Source: Cytophagales bacterium (lineage in GTDB: Bacteria; Bacteroidota; Bacteroidia; Cytophagales; Microscillaceae). From it: 45,087 nucleotides of DNA. Below, in pieces: positions 1-9,365 of this stretch. The stretch is taken from NCBI GenBank assembly GCA_013297825.1, contig JAAFIN010000008.1, forward strand, positions 1 through 45,087, written 5' to 3'. Made by a program: the position numbers and the translations under genes. The notes beneath the pieces are model-generated. The model did no database searches. It had not been told where the DNA came from and was given only the letters and a program-made list of their open reading frames with translations. Within the stretch, counting starts at the first letter, position 1. The number at the start of each line of letters is the position of its first letter.

Positions 1-2
1 GT

Positions 3-1949
3 TATATTTTTAAGTTTGATTTGACAACGCCAGGCGTGATAAAACTACAATCTGATTTGCTTAAAACACCATCTTTTTATGCAGATGAAGCCACCAAATA
101 TGGTATGCCCTTGCATAAAATACTTGGCTTTAAAAATATGGGTATTGCAAGATTATCATTTACTTTGGGTGCTGCGGAGCTTCTTGGAACAGCAGTAGTA
201 CCTGTAAAATTTAAAGGAGATAATAAAGTTAAATTATTAGCTACTGCAGATTTGGGGCGACCTTACGAATTTGATGCTGACAAATTAAAAATTACCACAC
301 CCATTGGAAAACTAAAAGATTATATTGCTGCGACGCCTCCTATTGTTCCTTGGATTTTCAAACTCATTCAAGGAACAGCTCACCCAACTTTTGACCCTGT
401 TACCAAAGAACTTTTCACAGTTAATTATACCAAATCTGTCAAAACTTTGTTAGAAGCGTCTGGTTTGTTGCCTCAATTACAATCAAATCCACAATTAGCA
501 GAGCGATTGATAGAAGAATCTATCATAGAATTAGAAAAAAAACGAGATGAAGATAAACAAGAAATTACATTTGAGTCTTTTTTTACACACCTTGAAAAGA
601 AAATTGCCAAAGAAATTAAAGAATCTTGGCTTGCCAAATTGATACGAACAATCATAAAAAGTATCAAATCTTGGTTTAACAAAGAAACTACTTTGGAAGA
701 TGCAGTTTATTTGCTTCGTTTTACAGACACCAACACACATAATCGTTGGCGTGTGGTTGATGAAAAAGGGCAAAATATTACCATTTGGCAATGTATGCAC
801 CAAACCAGCATTAGCAAAGATTATGTAATTTTGATTGATGGGGCTTTCAAACTTTCGTTAGATGTGCTAATGAATAATCCTTTTCCGCACAATGAAAGGA
901 TAAATGCTTTTCTGCGACAACTTACTACAAAGCCTCAAATGGCAAATACACCTTTGTACATCATCAAGCGTGCTGATTTGACTGCAGACAAAGATACTGT
1001 AATAGCCAAAAAAGTTACGTTAAGTCCTGAATTTATACATTTTACAGCCAATTATTCCAATGATAATAATTTGATTACCATTTACACTGCATCTAATGCA
1101 GCAGCTTGTTTGGCTGAATGGGTGCGTTATTATGATAATATTTTTCCAAATATGCCCATAGAACAAGGTACAGAAGGGATTTTGTGTGTTGGTTCTATGG
1201 ACGTGGGGCGTGTAGGAAAAATAGTAATTGATGCAGAAAATGCAACTATTAAGGAGGAAAAAATGACCTTTAAAACAGGCGAACTGGACAATCCAAATGG
1301 CATAGGGGCTCATACTTGGCTTGCAGGTCTTTACACTTTTAGAGATTTCATCTCAGCAGATGTACCTGTAACCGAAATCAAAAATATTTATTGGCAATTT
1401 GGAGCGTTGGAAGAACGAAGACTAACAAAATTCATCTTTGACCTTTATAAAAATTATCCAAACCGCATTGTTCCTGCTGAAGATATTAAAAAGTACAGCG
1501 AAAAAGGCGTTCCTTTCCAATTATCAAGGCTTAATACTGAAACAATGGACATAGAAGATTTTTATCAATATCCTGATAATTATTCTTTGGGTTCTATACA
1601 ATTTGTACCACGTAAAGTGCCTAATCCAAACACAGACCCAAGTATGGACGGTTATCTTTTTACCACAATGATAAATGGCGTGGAAGAAGAAGGCGATGGT
1701 ATAAATTACTTGCGTGAAATATGGATTTTTGATGCAAGTAATTTAAAACAAGGTGCAGTTTGTGTGCTTACACACCCAGAATTTAATTTTGGTTTTACCC
1801 TGCACCCTGTTTGGGTGCCTGATATTCACACCACAACAACAAGCATCAACCACACCGAAGAATACAAAGAGTTAATCAATAAATTAGACAAAAAACACAG
1901 ACCACACATACAATCAATGTTTGAACAATATATTTATCCCAATTTTTAA
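3..1949 (+). CDS. Carotenoid oxygenase family protein (5'-partial)
   Basis: This is a non-haem iron dioxygenase of the carotenoid cleavage (RPE65) family, which cuts carotenoid or apocarotenoid double bonds. The frame is open to the window edge, so the true start lies upstream; residues here are numbered from the TTG at 21. The four iron-ligand histidines of the family appear in order: H121 in TAHPTFDP, H260 in CMHQTSISKDY, H340 in FIHFTANY and H595 in FGFTLHPVWVP. DPVTKELF and the C-terminal SMDGYLFT strand also fit the family. Odd point: residues about 140-225 form a charged, helical insertion ending in an amphipathic Lys/Trp/Ile-rich segment, so the protein exceeds 640 residues where bacterial members are usually shorter. 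The substrate cannot be read from the sequence. A palindrome that may end transcription follows the stop codon. Confidence 0.85.
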   Translation, partial: YIFKFDLTTPGVIKLQSDLLKTPSFYADEATKYGMPLHKILGFKNMGIARLSFTLGAAELLGTAVVPVKFKGDNKVKLLATADLGRPYEFDADKLKITTPIGKLKDYIAATPPIVPWIFKLIQGTAHPTFDPVTKELFTVNYTKSVKTLLEASGLLPQLQSNPQLAERLIEESIIELEKKRDEDKQEITFESFFTHLEKKIAKEIKESWLAKLIRTIIKSIKSWFNKETTLEDAVYLLRFTDTNTHNRWRVVDEKGQNITIWQCMHQTSISKDYVILIDGAFKLSLDVLMNNPFPHNERINAFLRQLTTKPQMANTPLYIIKRADLTADKDTVIAKKVTLSPEFIHFTANYSNDNNLITIYTASNAAACLAEWVRYYDNIFPNMPIEQGTEGILCVGSMDVGRVGKIVIDAENATIKEEKMTFKTGELDNPNGIGAHTWLAGLYTFRDFISADVPVTEIKNIYWQFGALEERRLTKFIFDLYKNYPNRIVPAEDIKKYSEKGVPFQLSRLNTETMDIEDFYQYPDNYSLGSIQFVPRKVPNPNTDPSMDGYLFTTMINGVEEEGDGINYLREIWIFDASNLKQGAVCVLTHPEFNFGFTLHPVWVPDIHTTTTSINHTEEYKELINKLDKKHRPHIQSMFEQYIYPNF

Positions 1950-1969
1950 AAATTTCTTTTACATATTAT

Positions 1970-2003
1970 AACTTTTGGAGGATTTAAAACCCCTCCAAAA
2001 GTT
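1970..2003. repeat. Palindrome, cttttggagg family (copy 1)
   Basis: The 12-base arms aacttttggagg and cctccaaaagtt flank a 10-base AT-rich loop. A second member lies at 14625-14656. It sits between the carotenoid oxygenase stop and the next start. It could act as a terminator for the former, although no long T run follows on the plus strand. Confidence 0.7.
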
Positions 2004-2045
2004 TTAAAAGTTTTACTAAGATTTTATAAAAAATAAAAAAATAAA

Positions 2046-5000
2046 ATGGAAGATACAACAAACTATCGCATTATAAAAAATATCTATAAATCAGAAAAAA
2101 CAAATATTTTTTTGGCTTCTGACCCAAATAATATACAAGTTGTTTTAAAAACCACTGCCTCAATTTATCCCACGCCAAGCGAATTAAAACGCCTTGAAAT
2201 GGAATATGAAATTACAAAAAATATACAACAAAATACGCAAGAAAATACTCAAAATAAAGGCGTCGTAAAAGTATTTGATTTTATACAACAAAATAATTCT
2301 GTTGCAATTGTAACCGAGTACGTGGAAGGATTGACATTGGCTAATTTTTTTAGAATTTTTAAAGATAAAAAAGTTATCCTAAAAGATGCCCTAAAAATCG
2401 CCATCAATATCACAAAAGCATTAGAGTTAATTCACGAGAAAAATGTTATTCACAAAGACATAAATGCAACAAATATTTTAATAAATCCCGATACACTCCA
2501 AACCACCATCATTGATTTTGATATTTCTACACAGCTTTCTGTGGAAAAAAAAGAAATGGTTAATATCAATCATTTGGAAGGAAGTTTGGCGTATATTTCG
2601 CCTGAACAAACAGGACGAATGAATAGAAATATTGATTATCGCACTGATTTGTATTCATTGGGTGTATTGATGTATGAAATGCTGGCAGGCGAAATGCCTT
2701 TCCAAATGTCTGAACCTATTGAGCTTATCCACGCACATATTGCCTTGATGCCAAAAGCATTGCATTTGTTGGATAAAAATATTCCTGAAATTATTTCAAA
2801 TATTATCTTAAAATTGCTTTCCAAAAATGCAGAAGACCGTTATCAATCTGCCAAAGGTTTGGAAAATGATTTGAACTTTTGTTTAGATGAATTATCAAAA
2901 GCAAACAATCCTAACGAAAATATTTTTAACCTACAAAAATTTGAATTGGGAAAAAAAGATTTTTCGGATAAATTTAATATTCCCCAAAAATTATATGGCA
3001 GAGAAGAAGAAACCAAAAAATTATTACAGGTTTTTGAAGAAGTTTGTGAAGAAGGCAAAGCACGTATTATGTTTGTGAAAGGATATTCAGGCATTGGAAA
3101 ATCTGCCCTCATCCAAGAAGTTCAAAAACCACTTACCGAAGAAAAAGGCTATTATATCAAAGGAAAATTTGAGCAATTTCAACGAAATATTCCATATTCT
3201 GCCATTATTCAGGCATTTGATGTGTTGATAGATAATATCTTAACAGAATCCAAAGAAAAAATTGAAAATTGGAAAAAAGAGCTATTAAATGCCTTAGATG
3301 GCAATGGTGGGGTAATTGTGGAGGTAATTCCTCGTTTGGAATTTATCATTGGCAAACAGCCAGAAGTAGAAAAAATGACTTCCTCAGAAACACAAAATAG
3401 GTTTAATTATACTTTTGAGCAATTTATAAAAGTATTTACCAAAAGAGAACACCCTGTTGTGCTGGTGATTGATGATTTGCAATGGGCTGATGGTGCAAGT
3501 TTGGAATTGATAGAATTATTTTTGCAAAATGCCCAACATCAATATTTATTCATTATTGCCTCTTATCGTGATAATGAAGTTGATGAGGCACACCCTTTGA
3601 GTTTTACACTTAAAGATTTGGCGGAATATACCACCATTGAAAGCATTGGTTTAAGGAATTTGACTTTAGAACACATCAAAAATATTATCATTGACACGCT
3701 AAAAACAGATGAAAATTCCTCAAAAAATTTAGCAACACTTACTTTTGATAAAACACAAGGTAATCCATTTTTTGTAAATCAATTTCTAATCACTTTATAT
3801 GAAGAAAATCTACTAAGTTTTGATTACCAAAATTATCAATGGAAATGGGACAATGAAAAAATAAAAGCCCAAAATATCACAGATAATGTGGTGGAATTGT
3901 TGGTAAATAAAATTGAAAAATTGCCTCAAGAAACAATTACTTTGTTACAATTTGCATCAGCGTTTAATACACAATTTGATGCTGAAATCCTAAAAGCAAT
4001 TACAGAAATGAGGCATATTGAAGCCTATTTGGAATATGCACTGGAAGACCAGCTTATCTCAACCACAGAAAAAGGCTATAAATTCCAACACGACCGCATA
4101 CAACAGGCTTCTTATTCTTTGATTGAAGAAAAAAATATCCCAAATGTGCATTTAAAAATTGGAAAAATGTTATTAAAAAACAACCAATCTGACGAAAAAT
4201 TAGACCAAGAAGTTTTTAATATCATCAACCAACTCAACAAAGCAAAAGAAATTATTGAAGATGTTGAAACCCTTAAAGTATTAAAAAAATTAAATTTTCA
4301 AGCATCAATCAAAGCTAAAAATGCAAATGCTTATACAAGTGCTTTGGATTATTTACAAAAAACATTAACATTCACCAATGGAAATATTTGGGAAAATGAA
4401 TATAATTTTGCTTTGAGATTGTTTAGGGAATTGATGGAGGTAGAATATCTCAATGGGAATTTTGAAAATTCAGAAAAATACGCCCAAATTACCCTTGAAA
4501 ATGCAAAAAATGCCTTAGAAAAAGCAGATATTTATAATATTTTAATCATTCAAGCAACACTACAAGCAAAATATGCTGATGCAGTAGCATTGGGCAAAAA
4601 AGCCCTTGAATTATTGGATTTTATCATTCCTGATGATGCAAATTTAGAAGCAGGGATTGGTGCAGGGATTGGTGCGTTGATGCAACATTTGGGCGGTAGA
4701 GATATTCTTAGCTTGGTAGATGCGCCTGATGCAACAGAGCCACGAGATATTTTAGTTGCCAAAATTTTGGTAAATTTAGCACCACCAGCCTATTTTTCTA
4801 ATCCTAATTTATGGACTTTTATTATTATCAATGCAACTGCTTTGGGGCTTGAAAAAGGCAACGTTCCTGAATTATGTACTGCATACAGTTCTTATGGAAT
4901 TTTGGCAGGAATTATATTTGGAGATTATAACGCAGGGTATCAATATGGTAAATTTGCATATAAATTGAGTGAAAAATATAACAATATCAAACAAAAATGT

Positions 5001-7391
5001 AATACTTGTTTTGTGTTAGGCACTTTTTTAATTTATCCAACACAACCCATAAAAAATGCAATAGCCATCTTAAAAGAAGGTGTAAAAACAGGGTTGCAAT
5101 CAGGAGAATTTCAATTTGCAGGAAATAATGCCTCCAATATGCCATTTACAAGTTTTGTGCAGGGGGACAATGCTGACACATTTACGCAACAAAATGATGA
5201 AAGTTTGCAAATAGCCATTAAATATCGTAACACTTTTGCTGTGGATTTTTTGCTTTCAAATTATACATTAGTGGAAGCATTAACCTATAAAAAAATAAAT
5301 ATTCCTTCTCATCTTCCCAATACTATGGAAGATATATTAGAATATTCCATCAAAAACAATACTTTTACAGCAGTTTTTAACTGTTACCAATTTACTGCTA
5401 TTGCAAAATTGGTTATGCGAGATATGGCAGAAGCCTCTAAAAATATCATAGAAGCCCAAAAATTATTGCCTTTCAACATAGGCAATATGCAGTATTTTGC
5501 TTTCCTTTTTTATTATCCAGTTATCCAACTAAGAATGGTAGTAGAAGGTCTTTTGCAAAAAGAAGAAGTTTTTGAACAAATTAAGGATTTTGTAGCTAAA
5601 TTAAAATCGTTAAGCGAAATAAATCCTGCAAATTTTTATAATAAATATACTTTTATCCAAGCATTAACTGCTCAAATAGAAGGGCAATATTTTGAGGCAA
5701 TGGATTTGTATGATATTGCGATGGAAGAAAGCAAAAAACAAGGTTTTATTTTGGAAAATGCAATTATTACAGGTTCAACTGCTTTATTTTATGAAAAAAT
5801 AAATAAGCCTAAAATGGCTCAAATTTATTTGCAAGAAGCACATCAATTATACAATATTTGGGGTGCAACCAAAAAAGTAGAGCAACTCCAGAAAAAATAT
5901 AATTTTCTGCTTAAAAATAAATCAGAATATCAAAATGATAATTTTTCTGATAATGTGTCATTTAAAAACTCTGTTACGCAAACCTCTATATCCTCCAAAA
6001 ATACTTTTACCTCATTAAACATAAATGACTCATTAGATTTTATGGCAATTATCAAAGCCTCCCAAACACTTTCGCAGGAGGTTGTGCTGGATACTTTGTT
6101 GGAAAAAGTAATGAATATTTTGATTGAAAATTCAGGAGCAGAGCGTGGATTTTTGTTTTTAAATAAAAACGAAAAACTTTATTTGGAAGCAGAAGTTGAT
6201 AAAAGTATTGAAAAGCAAGGTGCTGAAAAAATCAATATTTTTCAGTCTGTTCTTTTGGACGAAATCAAAGAAAATGATTTTTTGTTTTCTACCGAAATTG
6301 TAAATTATGTGATGCGTACCCAGAAAACAGTTGTGTTAGATGATGCCACAAAAAAAGGACAATTTACACACATTTCACACATTAAAAATCAAAAAGTAAA
6401 ATCGCTTTTATGCCTTCCTTTGCTCAAAACAGGCAAAATCGTAGGGATTTTATATTTGGAAAATAACCTAAGTATTGGGGCTTTTACCAAAGAACATTTG
6501 GAAATATTGAATGTACTTTCTTCTCAAATGGCAATCTCAGTGGATAATGCTTTATTGTATGAAAATTTGGAGGACAAAGTAGAAGAAAGAACTTTACAGC
6601 TTAATATTGCTTACAAAGAAATCAAAGAACAAAACGAACACGTATCACAAAGTATTCAATATGGGCAAAGAATACAATCAGCAATTTTGCCTACAACAGA
6701 AGAAATTAGTGCCAATTTCAAAGATTATTTTATCCTCTACAAGCCTCGTGATGTTGTGTCAGGTGATTTTTATTGGTTTGCTGAAAAAGATGGAAAATCT
6801 ATCATTGCTGCGGTGGATTGCACAGGACACGGTGTGCCAGGTGCGTTTATGTCAATGATTGGACACGCATTATTAAGTGAAATTATTTTAGCAAATGATG
6901 TTTTGGAGCCTGCTTTAATTCTCAAAAAAATGGACGAAGCCATTAACCAAATGCTTAAACAACACGAAACACAAAATCGTGATGGTATGGATTTGACGCT
7001 TTGTATTTGGGATAAAAATGAAAAACTTTTGCATTTTGCAGGTGCTAAAAACTCGCTTATTTATGTAAAAGATGGCGAATTAAATATCTTAAAAGGTAGT
7101 ATTTATGGGCTTGGGGGTGAAATCAGGAAAAAAGCGGTGGTTTTTGAGGAATACACTTTAAAAATTGATAGCCCAATTTGTTGTTATATTTCTTCTGATG
7201 GATTTCAAGACCAATTTGGTGGAGAATTTAACAAAAAGTTTATGAAAAGTGAATTTAGAAACCTTTTGTTTAGTATTCATAATGAAACTTTTGAACAACA
7301 AAAAGAATTATTGGAACAAAAATTATCAGATTGGAAAGGACACAACAAACAAACTGATGATATTCTTGTGATTGGTTTTAAGGTGGAATAA
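2046..7391 (+). CDS. Ser/Thr kinase - AAA ATPase - GAF - SpoIIE phosphatase fusion
   Basis: A very large cytoplasmic signalling protein of 1781 residues. Order of domains: protein kinase (about 1-290: lysine K35, HKD at 136-138, N143, D157 in DFD instead of DFG, then GSLAYISPEQTGRMN); AAA/NACHT-like ATPase (Walker A GYSGIGKS at 346-353, Walker B VVLVIDDLQW at 471-480); a long helical TPR-like region (about 640-1300); GAF (about 1335-1500); a short coiled coil; and a PP2C-type SpoIIE phosphatase (about 1565-1780: SGDFYW, VDCTGHGVPGAFM, SSDGFQDQ, TDDILVIGF). Related kinase-ATPase-GAF proteins in other bacteria end in a histidine kinase or another output; here the output is a phosphatase. No transmembrane segment is visible. 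The start ATG lies 96 bases after the previous gene. Partners are unknown. Confidence 0.92.
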   Translation: MEDTTNYRIIKNIYKSEKTNIFLASDPNNIQVVLKTTASIYPTPSELKRLEMEYEITKNIQQNTQENTQNKGVVKVFDFIQQNNSVAIVTEYVEGLTLANFFRIFKDKKVILKDALKIAINITKALELIHEKNVIHKDINATNILINPDTLQTTIIDFDISTQLSVEKKEMVNINHLEGSLAYISPEQTGRMNRNIDYRTDLYSLGVLMYEMLAGEMPFQMSEPIELIHAHIALMPKALHLLDKNIPEIISNIILKLLSKNAEDRYQSAKGLENDLNFCLDELSKANNPNENIFNLQKFELGKKDFSDKFNIPQKLYGREEETKKLLQVFEEVCEEGKARIMFVKGYSGIGKSALIQEVQKPLTEEKGYYIKGKFEQFQRNIPYSAIIQAFDVLIDNILTESKEKIENWKKELLNALDGNGGVIVEVIPRLEFIIGKQPEVEKMTSSETQNRFNYTFEQFIKVFTKREHPVVLVIDDLQWADGASLELIELFLQNAQHQYLFIIASYRDNEVDEAHPLSFTLKDLAEYTTIESIGLRNLTLEHIKNIIIDTLKTDENSSKNLATLTFDKTQGNPFFVNQFLITLYEENLLSFDYQNYQWKWDNEKIKAQNITDNVVELLVNKIEKLPQETITLLQFASAFNTQFDAEILKAITEMRHIEAYLEYALEDQLISTTEKGYKFQHDRIQQASYSLIEEKNIPNVHLKIGKMLLKNNQSDEKLDQEVFNIINQLNKAKEIIEDVETLKVLKKLNFQASIKAKNANAYTSALDYLQKTLTFTNGNIWENEYNFALRLFRELMEVEYLNGNFENSEKYAQITLENAKNALEKADIYNILIIQATLQAKYADAVALGKKALELLDFIIPDDANLEAGIGAGIGALMQHLGGRDILSLVDAPDATEPRDILVAKILVNLAPPAYFSNPNLWTFIIINATALGLEKGNVPELCTAYSSYGILAGIIFGDYNAGYQYGKFAYKLSEKYNNIKQKCNTCFVLGTFLIYPTQPIKNAIAILKEGVKTGLQSGEFQFAGNNASNMPFTSFVQGDNADTFTQQNDESLQIAIKYRNTFAVDFLLSNYTLVEALTYKKINIPSHLPNTMEDILEYSIKNNTFTAVFNCYQFTAIAKLVMRDMAEASKNIIEAQKLLPFNIGNMQYFAFLFYYPVIQLRMVVEGLLQKEEVFEQIKDFVAKLKSLSEINPANFYNKYTFIQALTAQIEGQYFEAMDLYDIAMEESKKQGFILENAIITGSTALFYEKINKPKMAQIYLQEAHQLYNIWGATKKVEQLQKKYNFLLKNKSEYQNDNFSDNVSFKNSVTQTSISSKNTFTSLNINDSLDFMAIIKASQTLSQEVVLDTLLEKVMNILIENSGAERGFLFLNKNEKLYLEAEVDKSIEKQGAEKINIFQSVLLDEIKENDFLFSTEIVNYVMRTQKTVVLDDATKKGQFTHISHIKNQKVKSLLCLPLLKTGKIVGILYLENNLSIGAFTKEHLEILNVLSSQMAISVDNALLYENLEDKVEERTLQLNIAYKEIKEQNEHVSQSIQYGQRIQSAILPTTEEISANFKDYFILYKPRDVVSGDFYWFAEKDGKSIIAAVDCTGHGVPGAFMSMIGHALLSEIILANDVLEPALILKKMDEAINQMLKQHETQNRDGMDLTLCIWDKNEKLLHFAGAKNSLIYVKDGELNILKGSIYGLGGEIRKKAVVFEEYTLKIDSPICCYISSDGFQDQFGGEFNKKFMKSEFRNLLFSIHNETFEQQKELLEQKLSDWKGHNKQTDDILVIGFKVE

Positions 7392-7590
7392 AAAGGGTAT
7401 TAAATTTTCCCAAAAAAAAATCATTTTTTATTTTTTATTTAGAATAAATTTGGCAATAATATTGTTTTATAAGAAAATGAATATTCCAAAATAATATTCT
7501 TAGAAATAAAAATAGTTTTAATTTTTTATAAAAAACCTGTATTTTGGCTGTTTTACTGACACCTGATTACTGGTTACCAACCACAAAATT

Positions 7591-9168
7591 ATGGAAATTA
7601 AAGGCATGGATCCAAGAGAAAAAGCACGCATTATCAATATGGATCCTTCAAGTTATGGTGCATTTGCAGAAATAGGTGCAGGACAAGAAGTTGCAGCGTT
7701 TTTTTTTAAGGCAGGCGGTGCCTCCAACACCATCGCAAAAACCATGTCAGCGTATGATATGACTTTTAGCAATGCAATTTATGGCGTAGAAGAAAGCGGA
7801 AGATATGTGTGTGAATCACGCCTTTTAAAAATGCTTGACAAAGAATATAGACTATTAGAACAACGATTGGGGATAAAAATGGGCTTTGAACGTGCATTTT
7901 TTGCCTTCGCAGCAACCGTTACTACCATTAATTTTCAAAAAACAACACAAGGACACGGTTGGATTGGTGTAAGATTTCAAATTACGCCACAAGCTCCTAC
8001 CAACGAAATAATTGCCCACGTAAAAATGCACGAAAAAGACACGCTTAACCAACAACAAGCTGTGGGGGTTTTGGGTGTAAATTTAATTTATGGTGCGTTT
8101 TATCTTAGACAAGACCCTGAAAAACTTATTCAATCGCTGATGGACGGTTTGAGTCCTGAACGTATTGAAGTAGATATGATAAGGATTTCAGGGCCTGATT
8201 TTGAACATATTGATAACCGTCTTATGAGCCTTCACTTGGTAAAACACGGTCTTACCAACGCAGCGATTTTTGGCCCTGATGGCAATGTAATTCAACCTTC
8301 GGATTTGCTTTACAAAAAAAATATCCTTGCTTTGCGTGGTCGTTTTAGACCGCTTACGCTTGTAAATTTGGATATGTTGAAGCGTGGTTTTGAGCAATTC
8401 TGCAAAGATGATGATGTAAAACGTGATAAAATTGAAGTACTCGCTGAACTTACCTTAAAAGATTTACGAGCCAATGACAACGAAGAAATTGATTACCAAG
8501 ATTTCTTAGATAGAGTGGATATTTTGAGTTCAATGGGTTGTACAGTTATGATTTCCAATTATCAAGAATATTATAAATTGGTGTCATATTTTTCACAATT
8601 TACCAAAGAAAAAATTGGGCTTGTGTTGGGTATTTATTCATTGGAACAAATTTTTAATGAAAAATATTATGAAAAACTTTCAGGGGGAATTTTAGAGTCA
8701 TTTAGCCAATTATTTAGCAAAAATGTAAAACTCTATGTGTATCCTGCCAATATGAAAGACAATCCTGGCGAAATATACAGTTGCAGGAATTTTCATTTGC
8801 CCGAAAATCAAGTTGATTTGTACCAATATCTTTTGGCAAATGACAAAATAGAAAATGTAAAAGATTTTGATAGAAGTATTTTACATATTGTATCTGATAA
8901 TATTCTAAAAATGATAAAAGATGGTAACGATGGTTGGGAACAAACTGTGCCAGATGGCGTTGCAAAAACCATCAAAGAACGCAATTTATTTGGTTATGTA
9001 ACTATCAAAAAAGAAATTATTGTCAAACAAGTTGAAAAATTCGCATTTCTAAATGGAAATGGACAACAAAATACTGAACACGAAAAAAATACAAATGGTG
9101 CAACTACACATTTGTCAGAAACTGAAAATATCCTTGAAAAAGTAGTAATTTCTTCCCCTGAAAACTAA
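7591..9168 (+). CDS. Conserved protein of unknown function (525 aa)
   Basis: A soluble protein without signal peptide or membrane segment. The N-terminus contains ARIINMDPSSYGAFAEIGAGQEV, which I recognise as a conserved start found in a widespread bacterial family. Database names given to that family (including nicotinate-nucleotide adenylyltransferase) are not supported by any catalytic motif I can see. The last 60 residues are polar and Asn/Glu-rich. It is monocistronic: about 200 AT-rich bases separate it from the kinase-phosphatase gene, and a strong hairpin terminator follows. The start ATG at 7591 is the first in frame; an ATG five codons later (MDPREK) is an equally possible start. 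Confidence 0.8.
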   Translation: MEIKGMDPREKARIINMDPSSYGAFAEIGAGQEVAAFFFKAGGASNTIAKTMSAYDMTFSNAIYGVEESGRYVCESRLLKMLDKEYRLLEQRLGIKMGFERAFFAFAATVTTINFQKTTQGHGWIGVRFQITPQAPTNEIIAHVKMHEKDTLNQQQAVGVLGVNLIYGAFYLRQDPEKLIQSLMDGLSPERIEVDMIRISGPDFEHIDNRLMSLHLVKHGLTNAAIFGPDGNVIQPSDLLYKKNILALRGRFRPLTLVNLDMLKRGFEQFCKDDDVKRDKIEVLAELTLKDLRANDNEEIDYQDFLDRVDILSSMGCTVMISNYQEYYKLVSYFSQFTKEKIGLVLGIYSLEQIFNEKYYEKLSGGILESFSQLFSKNVKLYVYPANMKDNPGEIYSCRNFHLPENQVDLYQYLLANDKIENVKDFDRSILHIVSDNILKMIKDGNDGWEQTVPDGVAKTIKERNLFGYVTIKKEIIVKQVEKFAFLNGNGQQNTEHEKNTNGATTHLSETENILEKVVISSPEN

Positions 9169-9190
9169 AAGTTTTTGGAAAATAAAAAAT

Positions 9191-9247
9191 AAAAAATTCC
9201 TACAATATCTATTTTTTTAAGTATGATATTGTAGGAATTTTTTTTTG
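9191..9247 (+). terminator. Rho-independent terminator after the 525-aa gene
   Basis: The arms attcctacaatatc and gatattgtaggaat are perfectly paired, and a run of T follows. It lies 22 bases after the stop codon at 9168. The A run on the left arm means it may also work for the opposite strand. Confidence 0.9.
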
Positions 9248-9280
9248 AAAAAAGTTGGAAAATTTTCTCATATTTTTCTT

Positions 9281-9361
9281 CTGACACCTTTCACCCTTCA
9301 TCTGATACCTTTCACCTGACACCTTTCACCTGACACCTTTCACCTTTCACCTTTCTTCTTC
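9281..9361. repeat. cacctttcacctgaca tandem repeat
   Basis: Repeated units of cacctttcacc and ctgacacc fill the space between two convergent genes and end just before the stop codon of the Nif3 gene. Similar strings occur in reverse orientation at 14801-14838 and in shorter form at 24785-24816. Confidence 0.75.
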
Positions 9362-9365
9362 CTCC

